From Siphonodentalium dalli (lineage: Eukaryota; Mollusca; Scaphopoda; Gadilida; Siphonodentaliidae), in NCBI GenBank assembly GCA_032622095.1, contig CP136066.1, positions 194,546,816 through 194,610,815 on the forward strand: a stretch of DNA of 64,000 nt, read 5' to 3'. This document shows positions 1 to 10,829 of this stretch, one piece after another. The translations under genes were made by a program, and so were the position numbers. Numbering within the stretch: position 1 is the first letter of the stretch; each line of letters begins with the position of its first letter. The notes under the pieces were generated by a model, which worked only from the letters and a program-made list of their open reading frames with translations, was not told the origin of the DNA and searched no databases.

Positions 1-550
1 GCATGTCATATGCAGAAACTATGGCAGATTTATACCACATGTATGGTATGTATATATATATATGTACCACTCAAAAGATTCTGATGAAATGTATGTAGTG
101 GGTTTCCAATTTACGATTATTTGAGATTTTGCTCAAATTGAACAACCAAACTATGCTCAAACAATACGGCTGATCACAATCAAGCCTAGACCACATGCAA
201 TGTGAATGTAAGTTGTAGAAAAAGAGCATAACGATATCATATTCCCCAAATAGACACGATGGTCGGTCATTATGTCAAGCAGGGGAGGGGATTGTTAATG
301 AAGATCGATAGCATTATTTTCCCACGTCGTTGCTGCTCCTGGTCATACGCATATACCTACAAATACACTTTATTACTAACGGGTATGGTAACCCCTCATA
401 TGATGACACAGCTATTAGTTTCAACCGTTACAAAACCATCTGTATATTTTGAATGCATTCGCTGATGAAAAACGATCTGTTTCGTAAATAAATGATGGAA
501 TAACACACGGAGCATTGATTTCATAAGCATATCACGCATATATTTTTTTA
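1..550. other. AT-rich intergenic stretch, nothing recognised
   Basis: Low-complexity TA runs near position 50 and short chance ORFs only. I see no coding, RNA or repeat signature. Confidence 0.6.
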
Positions 551-909
551 CCCTGTGCTAATGCATTCTCTTATATATGCGAGCCGAACATAGGTCGCCT
601 CGCATATATAAGAGAATACATTGGCCTAACAATGTTTTACAATTTTAATAATTTGTTCTTGTATTCTTTAACAATTTTATAATTTCACCCATACAGAGCC
701 CAAGACAAACATGAGCAGACGACACTCTTCTATATGCTTCTATATATGTGTGGGGCTCCCTGCAGGGTAATGGATGTTTTTTTATTTTATGTCCTAAAAA
801 TTGAAAGAAACATTTATTTAAAAAACATGATAAAAAATTGTTAGGCCAATGCATTGGCACAGTGTATATGGGTTGATACAAAAAATCGGACCTGGCACTC
901 AAAGGGTTA
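551..909. repeat. Nested-hairpin MITE-like element, 'gcattctcttatata' family, copy 1
   Basis: A near-perfect hairpin at 557-626 has 'aatgcattctcttatata' pairing with 'tatataagagaatacatt' around a short loop. It is enclosed by a second inverted pair, 'ggcctaacaat' (623-633) against 'attgttaggcc' (837-847). The right end 'aaagggttaa' (about 901-909) matches the TTAA-ended terminus of the related element at 61839-62100. Another relative is at 18361-18512. No coding capacity is seen; it is probably a non-autonomous DNA transposon. Confidence 0.6.
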
Positions 910-1090
910 ATTGCATAAGGTAATAGTTATTGTAAAACATAGTGAGAAAAGACTCTGTCTAAAATAAAGAAATATAAACTTGATATATATGATGATAAAC
1001 AAATATATAGAAAATTTGCCTTTTATAATCATTAAAGTCCCACATCATATATAAAATCCAATGAGTATACATCAATAGAGGCTCCAATTT
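910..1090. other. AT-rich spacer, nothing recognised
   Basis: No ORF, repeat or RNA signature is visible. Confidence 0.5.
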
Positions 1091-1108
1091 GTAAATAATA
1101 TCCGACCG

Positions 1109-1268
1109 TCACTGGGTTCACGTGGAAACCCCCCCCCCCCCCTCTCTCGCTCTCTCCCCCCTCTCTCTATTGTGCGCGCACATAGATCGATCGTCCTTTT
1201 ATAACTGGGTTCACGTGGAAACACTCCCCTCTCTCTCTCTCTCTCCCCCCCTCTCTCTCTCCCCCCTC

Positions 1269-1320
<52 letters not shown>

Positions 1321-1365
1321 CCTCTCTCTATTGCGCGCGCACATAGATCGATCGTCCTTTTATAA
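1109..1365. repeat. Duplicated ~100-160 bp module with poly-C and (CT)n expansion
   Basis: Two direct copies of one module, 1109-1202 and 1203-1365. Each starts 'actgggttcacgtggaaac' and ends 'gcgcgcacatagatcgatcg' plus 'tccttttataa'. Between these ends, copy 1 carries a C homopolymer and short CT runs, and copy 2 an expanded (CT)n tract (about 1222-1320). The long ORFs on both strands here are microsatellite translations (SLSLSL / RERERE), not genes. Confidence 0.85.
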
Positions 1366-1448
1366 TGTTTTGAGTAAAGCCGGTAAGCATATTAAAAATA
1401 ATCCCCACATTGTCTACCTTTAATTTATTGCGTATTTGGTGAACGGTA

Positions 1449-2672
1449 CCTGCGCGTTGTGGAGGCTCTGTGAATAGCGGCTCACCGGCGGGGAAACAGC
1501 TTTCGCCATCGCTCCCGGTTAGACTACGCGCATATCATTGTTCGCTATACGAGCATCTTATAATAAGTTCGAAGAGTGCTATAAACGTGCCCAAGTACAT
1601 CGACGGAAATTAAAGTTTCGAACACTTGATCCAAATTTATCATGTACGTTTCAGAGCAATCAAATAGCTTGGATGTCGGACTTTGCCCACAATCATACCT
1701 GCATGCATTTCATATGCGGATATTTTATAATATTTGGGGCAAGGCAGTCTGCATTTCGCGTCAGAATTTGCAAAGAACACACGTTTGTCAAAGAAATTTA
1801 TAACATTTATTACACCAAGGATTTCTTCAATCGTACACACAAAAAAACCGAAGTGCTAAACCTATCCTTTAGAGTGCTGTATATCACACTTAACAAGTGC
1901 TCGAATAGGGACAGCACCCGAAGTGCGCGGACAACACTTATTCAGGTGCTAAACATATAGCACTTACCAAGTTTTACATTGCAGCACCCGAAGTGTAATA
2001 CTACTGCACCTGGGGATATGTAGAGATGCACTTACAAGTGTAGAAATAACACCTTATGACTACCTTGGTCCCGATTTGGAAATGTCTGAAGCACACTTTA
2101 CCTCTTTCTTAAAACACTTCTTAGTCCAATACTCACTGCATTCAACATTCAATACTCACCAAAGTGATCCAAAGTGAAATAATGTTGTTTTTGTTGAAAA
2201 CTTGTTGAAAGAAGCTGGTCGTCACAGTCACTTTCACTTCAGTTGATCAAAAAGGCGACCAGTTGACCGCGTGGAAAAAACTTTATCTGTGATTGAGTCT
2301 CAGACTAGTGACGTCGAATCTAGTGACGTCCAATCAAAATGGTCCTTGTCCGAAACGATGAGTCCGTAGAAGTGTTGGAAATTCAGCACTTTGCGAGGTG
2401 ATACCGAAAACGCATACACCTGACGTAAGGCTCCTTTGAGTACACTTCAGGTGTGAAAATGGCACCTGTACTGCCGAAATCAGTGTAACACTTGCCAAGT
2501 GTAAGAATACAGCACTTGAGTTTTTTGCGTGTATAGAGCCTATCAGCTGTGTTAACAGCTTTCGCGAAAACAACTTGTTTATAGAAAAGAACATAAGCTA
2601 ACCTGGAGCGATGGTGGAAGCTGCTTTCCCGCCGGTGAGACACGCTATACACAGGGCCACCGCAACGCACAG
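1449..2672. repeat. Fold-back element with ~75 bp inverted arms
   Basis: The left arm 1449-1522 and right arm 2598-2672 are inverted copies sharing 'ctcaccggcggg', 'accatcgctcc' (left: 'gccatcgctcc') and 'ggttag' blocks, with about 80% identity by eye. They flank 1.1 kb that contains the separate terminal-inverted-repeat element at 1834-2535, so the structure is nested. No transposase is recognised. Confidence 0.6.
1834..2535. mobile_element. Non-autonomous DNA transposon with dense 'aagtgc' subterminal motifs
   Basis: The left terminus (1833-1857) reads 'tacacacaaaaaaaccgaag' then 'tgct'. The right terminus (2511-2535), reverse-complemented, reads 'tacacgcaaaaaactcaag' then 'tgct'. Between them the hexamer aagtgc/gcactt and close variants recur many times on both strands. 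This is the arrangement expected of subterminal transposase-binding repeats in hAT-like MITEs. No clear target duplication could be fixed. Confidence 0.6.
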
Positions 2673-2689
2673 ATCCGGGTGCAAGGAGT

Positions 2690-3384
2690 GACAATAGAAA
2701 CGAGGCTTCCGAACTGACAATGGACGCGAAAAGGACGCACCCATGCACCCGCCTTATGAAGTCTAATTTGTGTTTACTTTGAAGCTATTTCTGATTATCG
2801 GGAGCATGTGTGTGACCTGGTGATACTCGCAGCACATGGTGAATGCGTTAATAAGCATTCTCACCTGTCCATTCTCTTTTTTTTTGTTGGTAAAACACAC
2901 ACAGCCTCTCGAAAAAAAAACGTTTTAGCCACAGAGGACCGGGGCATTGTTGGCCTGAGAGGTGGTAAATCTAATTGTCTCTATGATACAATTTAGCTCA
3001 ATCAATTAGATTGCCGACAGTTCTATCCACATCGACTATGTAGGCCTATATATGTACCAATTTAGAGATCCCAACGATTGAAATAAGAACAAATGTAAAT
3101 ATTTACCAGTTTATTTGGGACGAATTATTAGGTAAACATACATTATTATTATATGATCATATGTTTCCTTCTCCAATTCCTATGTTAAAACGTAACGAAA
3201 AATCGAGATATCCAACGATGTTCACCTCATTAATGAAACAACATGTTAATAACAGTCCTGAGTGACGTCAGATACTTCAGGGGTTAACTTAACTTATTAT
3301 CAGACCTGAAAATAGATCATGTTTTCTCAGCGACGTTCAACGTCACAACGTCTTGTCCAATCAAAGCGCGTTTTATATAATAAA
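2690..3384. other. Spacer, nothing recognised
   Basis: AT-rich DNA with short chance ORFs only. The segment just before the next hairpin includes 'gacgttcaacgtcacaacgtc', a local partial palindrome. Confidence 0.5.
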
Positions 3385-3529
3385 ACAGTTATCGCATTTT
3401 TTCTTGGTTGACACGAGCAATTGTCAGCCCTTGGAAATCAATATTCACCTTGGCCTACGGCCTTGGTGAATATTGACTTCCTCGGGTTGACAATTCCTCG
3501 TGTCAACCTCGAAACAATGCGATAACTGT
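3385..3529. repeat. 145 bp hairpin palindrome
   Basis: 'acagttatcgcat' (3385) pairs with 'atgcgataactgt' (to 3529). Inner blocks 'ggttgacacgag' with 'ctcgtgtcaacc' and 'caatattcaccttggcc' with 'ggccttggtgaatattg' also pair. Arms of about 70 bp are interrupted by small mismatches, with almost no loop (centre near 3457). Confidence 0.85.
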
Positions 3530-3694
3530 ATAATGATTTCGCCAACAAAAGTCACGTGACTGCTTGTAATTCAATTATAACAATGACGCTGTTTTCTGCC
3601 TATAACTTGACACACACTTTATTAAATGCACTCAATTTGTCATGATTATTTTCTATTCCTTTATGAACACATCATCGGAGTTTTACACTTCAAT

Positions 3695-4083
3695 TTAAAG
3701 ACATAAGACATATTATGTACTTGTTCGGGTGCGTGTATTTGATAAGTTAGTACTCAGGCGCTTTGCCAACCTAGAGCTTGTATCATTCCACTAACATCGC
3801 CGAAAATTTCAAAGAAATTGACCATACCACTCCTTAGAAAACATCATCTGAAATACAGTCAATTGTAAATATTTACATCTCGATTCGGGACGCAACTATC
3901 GGCGATAAACTGACACAACACAAATGATTTCGCCATCGGGAATCAATGCATTTAATTAATATGTTAGAATGACGGTGTCTGTTGTCAATTTGAATTAATA
4001 TTCATAAAAAAAAAAAAAACTTTAAGCAAGATTTTCTCAATTTTTATTTGGTCACCCTACCGGAGTGTTTCACGTCACTTTAA
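3695..4083 (+). mobile_element. TTAA-flanked MITE, family F4 (~385 bp), copy 1
   Basis: Begins TTAAAGACATA..., with 'ttgttcgggtgcgtg' close to the left end, 'ttgtaaatatttacatctcg' in the middle and 'cggagtgtttcacgtcact' then TTAA at the right end. Six further copies are at 10830, 11315, 31205, 35462, 49387 and 53666. In the 35462 copy a paralogous empty site shows insertion at TTAA. Non-coding; TTAA targeting suggests piggyBac or Kolobok mobilisation. Confidence 0.75.
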
Positions 4084-4194
4084 AGTTGTTTTACAGCTGG
4101 CATTGCCCGATATTAGTCTTTAGATATCTGGTAAGACTAAATCGGGTAACAACTCGTGACATTTCATCCTTTTAATAAGTGTTATAGAGGATCC

Positions 4195-5310
4195 ACCCCG
4201 AATTCCCAGTTTAAAGCGGAATTTAAAAAACAAGTATGAAGGTTAGGCCGAGCCTTTATTACTGGACGAGTTTTGTAAATTCCACTATAAACTGGGGATG
4301 GGTTGTAGATTCTATGAGTTGTAGATTCTATGAGCCTTTATTACTGGACGAGTTTAGTAAATTCCACTATAAACTGGGGATGAGTTGTAGATTCTATGAG
4401 TTGTAGATTCTATGGGCCTTTATTACTGGACGAGTTTAGTAAATTCCACTATAAACTGGGGATGAGTTGTAGATTCTATGAGTTGTAAATTCTATGAGTT
4501 GGTGATTCTACGAGCCTTTATTACTGGACGAGTTTAGTAAATTCCACTATAAACTGGGGATGAGTTGTAGATTCTATGAGTTGTAGATTCTATGAGCTTT
4601 TATTACTACTCGAGTCTTGTAAATTACGCTATAAACTGGGGACGAGTTGTAGATTCTATGAGTTGTAGATTCTACGAGCCTTTATTACTGGACGAGTTTA
4701 GTAAATTCCACTATAAACTGGGGATGAGTTGTAGATTCTATGAGTTGTAGATTCTATGAGCTTTTATTACTACTCGAGTCTTGTAAATTACGCTATAAAC
4801 TGGGGACGAGTTGTAGATTCTATGAGTTGTAGATTCTACGAGCCTTTATTACTGGACGAGTTTAGTAAATTCCACTATAAACTGGGGACGAGTTGTAGAT
4901 TCTATGAGTTGTAGATTCTATGAGCCTTTATTACTGGATGAGTTTTGTCAATTCCACTATAAACTGGGGATGAGTTGTAGATTCTATGAGTTGTAGATTC
5001 TATGAGCCTTTATTACTGGACGAGTTTTGTCAATTCCACTATAAACTGGGGATGAGTTGTAGATTCTATGAGTTGTAGATTCTATGAGCCTTTATTACTG
5101 GACGAGGTTTTTGTAAATTCCACTATAAACTGGGGATGAGTTGTAGATTATATGAGTTGTAGATTCTATGAGCTTTTATTACTACTCGAGTCTTGTAAAT
5201 TACGCTATAAACTGGGGATGAGTTGTAGATTCTATGAGTTGTAGATTCTACGAGCCTTTATTACTGGACGAGTTTTGTAAATTCCACTATAAACTGGGGA
5301 TGCGTTTTAA
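4195..5310 (+). repeat. ~83 bp satellite array, about 13 units
   Basis: Units contain 'cctttattactggacgag', 'taaattccactataaactgg' and a doubled 'gttgtagattctatga'. Successive units begin near 4252, 4335, 4418, 4515, 4597 and onward to 5255. A variant unit with 'actactcgagtcttg' recurs at every few positions, so higher-order amplification occurred. The left boundary carries an inverted version of the unit ('cccagtttaaagcggaattt' at 4206), so the array is flanked by opposing arms and may sit inside a mobile element. Confidence 0.9.
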
Positions 5311-5954
5311 ATTCTATTTATTACATGATCCAAAACCTTGATAAAACATACTTAAAACAACAAATGGGACGTGAAACTAACATCGGCTTATATAAGGCCT
5401 GCGATGACGTTTCGTGTAACTATGCGTCGTTTTCCCGCGTAAAGAAATAATTCCAGATAAATAAAGACTGTATGGAGGGTGTATAAAGCTTTCGATGACT
5501 GTTCTGCTCTTGGTAAAACAAATTAAACACATGTTCAAGCTTTATCTGAGATGAAAGTCATCTCAATGTGCCATTTCGAATGGAACAAGGCCATTTCAAT
5601 AATAAATATTTACACAGCCCGTGTGTTTACTATATCATTTTCGGTGAGTGGTCAACTTCCAATTGGGTTATATATGCGTATTATATCCCCAAAAACAAAC
5701 CATTATACGAAACGAGTCAGCAAACGTCACACATTGTTGACACGGGTCACTATAAGCGGTAAAACAACAACATTACTGGGTGTGTTTTATTAAGTGCCCG
5801 GCCACACATGACATATACAGGCTAATCGATCTATAATGTATCGGTAGTATATTGGTCTGACTTAGGGGTATACAGTGCTGCATGCATCGATTGTGAATTG
5901 AAATTAGCACAATCAACATCGAGTTGTATCATGATACCCGTGGTGTAAAATGAT
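5311..5954. other. Spacer, nothing recognised
   Basis: The overlapping plus-strand ORFs near 5551-5793 have no recognisable family and ordinary AT-rich composition. I do not call a gene. Confidence 0.5.
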
Positions 5955-6078
5955 AGATTTAAAAAATCATTGATCACTCTGATTTGATGGGTGGGTTCCT
6001 CGACTAGAATCAAATGTTTTAACCTCGAAGCCAAAGAAATAGTACTTTGGGAGCGCTAATTCGGATTATTCAACTTAA
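5955..6078. repeat. Single arm of the F3 fold-back MITE
   Basis: 'gatgggtgggttcctcgact' and 'gaagccaaagaaatagtact' match the right arm of the complete fold-back element at 55906-56322. The segment ends at TTAA (6075-6078). Another partial copy is at 62618-62714. Confidence 0.65.
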
Positions 6079-6140
6079 ACATAGACATACATGTATAAAG
6101 ATCAATAAATTCTTCCAACATATTATACCGGCATCTGCAG

Positions 6141-7370
6141 GTATCTGTATCTATAGTTGCGAATGTCGGCCTGCCCGCTATGGAAATTAACGGTCTAATA
6201 GGGCTAACCTTTACGAGGAAGATAATGTTGCAAGCTGAAACTTTCTAAAATGAGGCTGCCCTAGGTTGGGACATAAAAAGGGGAAGGGGCAACAAAATCG
6301 ATGATATTGTTTATCGCCGATTTCTACTTATATATAACCACCTTCATGATATGAGAAGTCTAATGGTGAGGTTTAAACATTTCTTACTAAAGCATGATTA
6401 GTGAGTAATTATCCCTTAGAGAATATTCTGAACATGTCCCTTAATAAACAGGTCTCTGTATGCACTTTTATTCATCTGTCGTCCGCTTTTATCACATTTT
6501 AACATCCTCCAAATCATTAATACACCATTCCGATGTACACTGTGTAACCATCTGGGAGAATCCATTTAGTATATAAAGGGTTATATAGACGGAAAAAGTG
6601 AAAGTGAAACAGGAATGGGGAAGGGGATCGAATGTTACCGATATTTGTACAAATATTGTTAACGCCGATTTCCACCGAATAAATACATTATCGTTATCTA
6701 TGATATACGAGGTATCTAATAGTGTGGTTTAATCACATCGAATTAGCACCGATCGTTCAGCAATTGTGCAGTGAAGAGGCACTACAATTGATAATAATGC
6801 TTTAGTTTCCGATTTCCATCAAACTTACATATAGTCATCTCGGAATTAAATGGTGTGGTATAAAGAAACCAAAGTGGCCCATTCGCATCATGCATGGCGA
6901 GTGAAGTCTATTTTTCACCAAACATATCTCATCATATATATATGCTAAAAGGAATCTAACATTAACATGGTGTCACATTGCCGACTTGGAACTTATGTTC
7001 AACCGAAGTAAGCGTGCGAGTAATTGGTTTTCAGACCCTATCTTATACCGTTTATATTTTCTTGCATAATTTTTAACCGTAGATCATCTCTCCGTATACA
7101 TTATCAAATGCTTTGCGGCAGTCAATAAAAGTATACATTATATCTTTCGTCCGCTGTGCAAGTATATGCTACCCGAGCTTAGCTATTGTGAATATTGTGG
7201 AGTGCTACCTTACGGAAACCTATTTAAAATTTACATGCATTTTTTAAAGTCATTGTCTTCCATGCAAATGTCGATACTAATATTAATATTTATAACTGCC
7301 ATACACAGATTAGAAAAACAACTTAGAAGGAAGATTCGTCTATATGATTTAGGTATATAGGGGAAAGCAA
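6141..7370 (+). mobile_element. Degenerate Helitron-like element with ~240-290 bp internal repeats
   Basis: The left end 'gtatctgtatctatagttgc' then 'gaatgtc' matches the 5' end of the Helitron at 22405. Internal stretches 'cgccgatttctacttatata' and 'gccgatttccaccgaataaa' correspond to its repeated 'gccgatttccaccaaa' units. No 3' hairpin plus CTRR end is visible, so the right boundary is approximate and the element looks decayed. Confidence 0.5.
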
Positions 7371-7429
7371 CTTAGAATGATGATTCCTCTATACGATTCA
7401 GGTGTTATAATGTAAAACAACTTGGAAGG

Positions 7430-7500
7430 CTGTCGGGTATTCGTCCAAATAACGAATCTCGGCTACGCCTCAGTGAATTATGTTTCCGAATACCCGACAG
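7430..7500. repeat. 71 bp hairpin
   Basis: 'ctgtcgggtattcg' (7430-7443) pairs exactly with 'cgaatacccgacag' (7487-7500). The inner bases pair only partly. Confidence 0.8.
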
Positions 7501-7584
7501 CTCGGGGAATACGCATTCGACTCAAATTAATTTGTTATAGCCTGGAATTTATCTTAAAAGAGTGCGGGGAAGAGAAAAACTAAT

Positions 7585-7990
7585 ATATTGTTAGATTAAT
7601 GTCAACAGATTTATTAATATTTAAAACGATAACATATCAATAATGATTAGATTGCTGTAAAATCTATTAAAAACATTTAAAACGATAACATATCAATAAT
7701 GATTAGATTAATGTCAAACAATTTAATAATATTTAAAACGATAACATATATATAAATAGTTATGATACCAATGCCAACACATCTAATAACATTTAAAACC
7801 ATAACATTTATATCGATAACACATCAATAATTATCAGATTAATGTCAAACAATTTAATAATATTTAAAACGATAACATATATATAAATAATTATGATACC
7901 CATGCCAACACATCTAATAACATTTAAAACCATAACATTTATATCGATTATTATCAGAATAATGTCAACAAAATTAATAATATTTTAAAT
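7585..7990. repeat. AT-rich tandem repeats, ~70-125 bp period
   Basis: 'tatttaaaacgataacatat' followed by 'caataatgattagatta' or 'ataaataattatgatacc' recurs at least five times with alternating half-units. It lies just beyond the 3' end of the gene at 8063-8605. Confidence 0.75.
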
Positions 7991-8062
7991 CACGCTGTGT
8001 ATTCTGGACGGTAAATTCTAACTGTTGTCGATCGATAAATAGTTGTCAATCTTATGTTCTTA

Positions 8063-8605
8063 TCAGTTCAGACTAAGCCGTTTTAGAAATCGTTCCAGCC
8101 ATCCATCCGAACAATTCTGTCTTCTCACTTCATTTCCTTGCAAATAATCCGAGTAATTAACATGATCACAATCCAATTCGTCTTCAGACTCACTTTCACT
8201 TGTTGAATCATAAGGTCCTTCTGCTACGAATGCCTGGCCGCCTCTTAGTTGTATGGAAACGCCGTCATTTTTCGTAGTGAATTTTTTCGAGCAAAGTTTT
8301 TTCGTCACCTTCACTGCTATGCGGCTCAAGTGACCACTTGATTCAAGTTCTTTGAAAACCCACAGTCGCCTATTGTCATAAGAAAACCATTTCTTATTTT
8401 TTTTGACGACTTTTATTTTGGGTAGGCTGTTCACAGAACATAATCCAGACTTGATATCCTGGAGTGTTCCGTGAATTGTCCTTCCATCAGCGAATGCGGA
8501 ACTTATGCTGCATTGTGTATACCTAATTTTTGAGGGTCTGAGCTCAATAATGGTATTCATGATTTCCAGCCTTTCTTGAGTATCATGTAGTGTTAAAGCA
8601 ACCAC
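8063..8605 (-). CDS. ParB/sulfiredoxin-like small protein, diverged copy (180 aa)
   Basis: Intronless ORF of 180 residues. Residues 16-100 contain 'LRPSKIRYTQCSI', an 'F.DGRTI' turn, 'LPKIKV', then 'WFSYDNRRLWVFKELESSGH' at 73-92. The protein ends with a Ser/Asp/Glu-rich stretch (about 135-150) and a basic tail. It is clearly homologous to the two 155-aa proteins at 29245 and 41610, sharing RY.Q.SI, NRRL, TTKN.G.SI and RGG blocks. The order helix, P.I.V strand, 'NRRL' loop, helix is what I know of ParB-N/sulfiredoxin folds (G.RR loop). That fold assignment is inference; no substrate or partner can be named. Two starts are possible, Met1 or Met16 (8560). Conservation with the paralogues begins just after Met16, and Met16 leaves a more normal 5'UTR after the TATA-like site at 8636-8643. 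It stands alone, with repeats on the 3' side. Confidence 0.7.
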   Translation of the reverse strand: MVALTLHDTQERLEIMNTIIELRPSKIRYTQCSISSAFADGRTIHGTLQDIKSGLCSVNSLPKIKVVKKNKKWFSYDNRRLWVFKELESSGHLSRIAVKVTKKLCSKKFTTKNDGVSIQLRGGQAFVAEGPYDSTSESESEDELDCDHVNYSDYLQGNEVRRQNCSDGWLERFLKRLSLN

Positions 8606-8635
8606 TCGTTCAATATCGTATAAATCATAAGAGAG

Positions 8636-8643
8636 TTTTTATA
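8636..8643 (-). promoter_or_regulatory. Putative TATA box of the 8063-8605 gene
   Basis: The minus strand reads TATAAAAA, 31 bases upstream of the first Met and about 76 upstream of the second. Position and sequence are plausible, but AT-rich DNA gives chance matches. Confidence 0.35.
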
Positions 8644-8649
8644 TTGTGG

Positions 8650-10780
8650 TTGAAATCGAAATGTTTATGTTATATATAGTGGCGGCATAGGTTTTCTAAA
8701 AAAATCGGCGTCTAAAATACACATGAGTACACATGATAAGCATCATAAGCGCAATATGGGTTTTCCTTCTGGGTAACACAAGTAACATTCCAAGCACTTT
8801 CTGGGGAAAAACCAGTGTGTGTAAATATAGATATAGATGAGTACTGTATATATTTATTGATTGCATACAGGTAACTGTCAGCTTCTTGCAAAACCTAATC
8901 AAGACTATTTTTATACTTTGGAATTCCCGTTACAACATATCTACAAATAGTACCAAATACGCGATCTATAAATACGCACACGTCTGCTCGTATGCTATTG
9001 ATAGGTTTGGATTATGCATATTGCGAAAGATAAATTGATATTTATAGTGTGTGATCATTCATTTCAGCCAAACCTTGGCTGTTTATTTCACACCAGTTTC
9101 TGGGATAACCTGTGTGTCGACTGAGAACCTGTGTGTCAATTGAGGAGAACACACGGAGGATTTGTGTAAATGTTAGCCCAAACGACATTTCGAAGTAACG
9201 ACGGGTTTGTTGTTTATTTCGAGGAATAATACCGCATCATATGAATTCAGCCCAAATATATTGACAGGTGTCAAGGGTCTAACTCTATACTGAGCAATGG
9301 GTCGTTTATGTGCGTTTAAGAGTGTATTTATGCCTAAAGCAAAGTGAAATAACGATCTTAAAATGAATTGGCCGGTATATTTTATTAGTTATCAGGGTTA
9401 CCAGGGTCGTAGTTGCATAAATTACAATATATTTTATGTTTATGCTAAGATAACTTGATCGGTATTGAGGTTAACACAAATCCCATATATGGACATTCCA
9501 AATATGGAAAGTGACGTGCGCAAAACAGATAAAACGACGAAATGTTGTCAAATTCCACGTCTGAATACGCGTCTTATTCTCACTTATACCGTGTTTATAT
9601 CAGTGTTATTCTATGTGTTGTTGTGTATTGTATTACTTTGATCAAGGTTGCGCTTTTGTTATTATCACAAAAGGTAAATTTGATGCGTGTTTGATGCGTG
9701 TTTACATTTCAAAATTGCGTCTGCCATCTACAGTAACACTAACAGTGCGACGGAATTCCACATGTCCGAGCGCCAATGACTGATTGATTCCTTAATTACG
9801 AGACTAATTTATCGAATGAGGTAAAATTTTCGCATATAACAAGACTCGTATGTTATTCTGCACCATTCTGACGAGTGCCGACTTTCATTTCGCATTATTT
9901 TCGTTTTTATCGAAAAATAATCGTTCTCTATGCCTATTGACTGGAGATTCCTATGTAAATTTTTTCAACCAAAAAAAATTTCATTGTTTTGCCAATTTCA
10001 AGCTAGTTTATAGCATGGTCATGGCATAATTTGGCCTAGCGAGTGTCGGTAGACGTTTCTTGAGTGTGCACAACAAATTTTGGTCCCAACGAAGCAGGCT
10101 AAAATCCTGAAATTTGTCAATTTTACTTTGCGTGTGAAGAAAATATTCATTTAAACTTCCAAAATTGGTTGAAATATGCTCAACAACATTCAGTTGAATG
10201 GTGACATTATTTATAGTCACCGACTAACTTCCACGATGAATCAAATTTGTTTATTGGTGACAATTATGTCGCGAGAGATAAAAATGTTAATTTTTTAAAG
10301 AAAATGTTAAATTTTAGCTCATTTTAAGACTTTAATTGCTTGTAGATAGGTGTTAATTATCGTCGTCAATGATGTCATGTCACGCTTGTTAATAATTCAT
10401 TTGTTCGGAAATACTTATTGGGGGTCGAAATGTATAAAATTTAACTACCACCACTTCCAAAAACAACACCGATAAACAATAGCGCTCTTTGTTCCATGCA
10501 ATGGAAATGGCTATTTATTGTCCTGATATCAGTGATATAAATGAATGCCTAAAATTAGTATTATCCTGAAATAAATTTATGCCACTTTGGCGAACATGGG
10601 AACCACGGTACAATTTATGCCATTTAGGCACACTTCAGAGTGAAATCAGGGCTTATATTTCGGCGAGAATCCAAATCTAGATTCTCGTAAATATTCTTGC
10701 AAATTACCCTGGATTCTCGTGAAAAAGTATATATGGATTCTCGCAAAATCAGATGAAATATATGCCCTGGAAATATAGCA
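8650..10780. other. 2.1 kb spacer, no gene or clear repeat
   Basis: Only short ORFs without recognisable domains. Around 10660-10750 'gattctcg' recurs four times in mixed orientation (for instance 'gagaatccaaatctagattctc', itself a short palindrome). Nothing else stands out. Confidence 0.5.
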
Positions 10781-10829
10781 AATCGTTTAATGCTTTAGAA
10801 TTTTTGTTTTCGGAGATTTATATATATGC

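Noticed and set aside
1072-1346. Arg/Glu-rich and Ser/Leu-rich ORFs on both strands
   Set aside because: Direct translations of the (CT)n/(GA)n microsatellite; no flanking coding signal.
1538-1960. 140-codon plus-strand ORF
   Set aside because: Runs through the left end of the MITE at 1834 and has no recognisable domain; probably chance.
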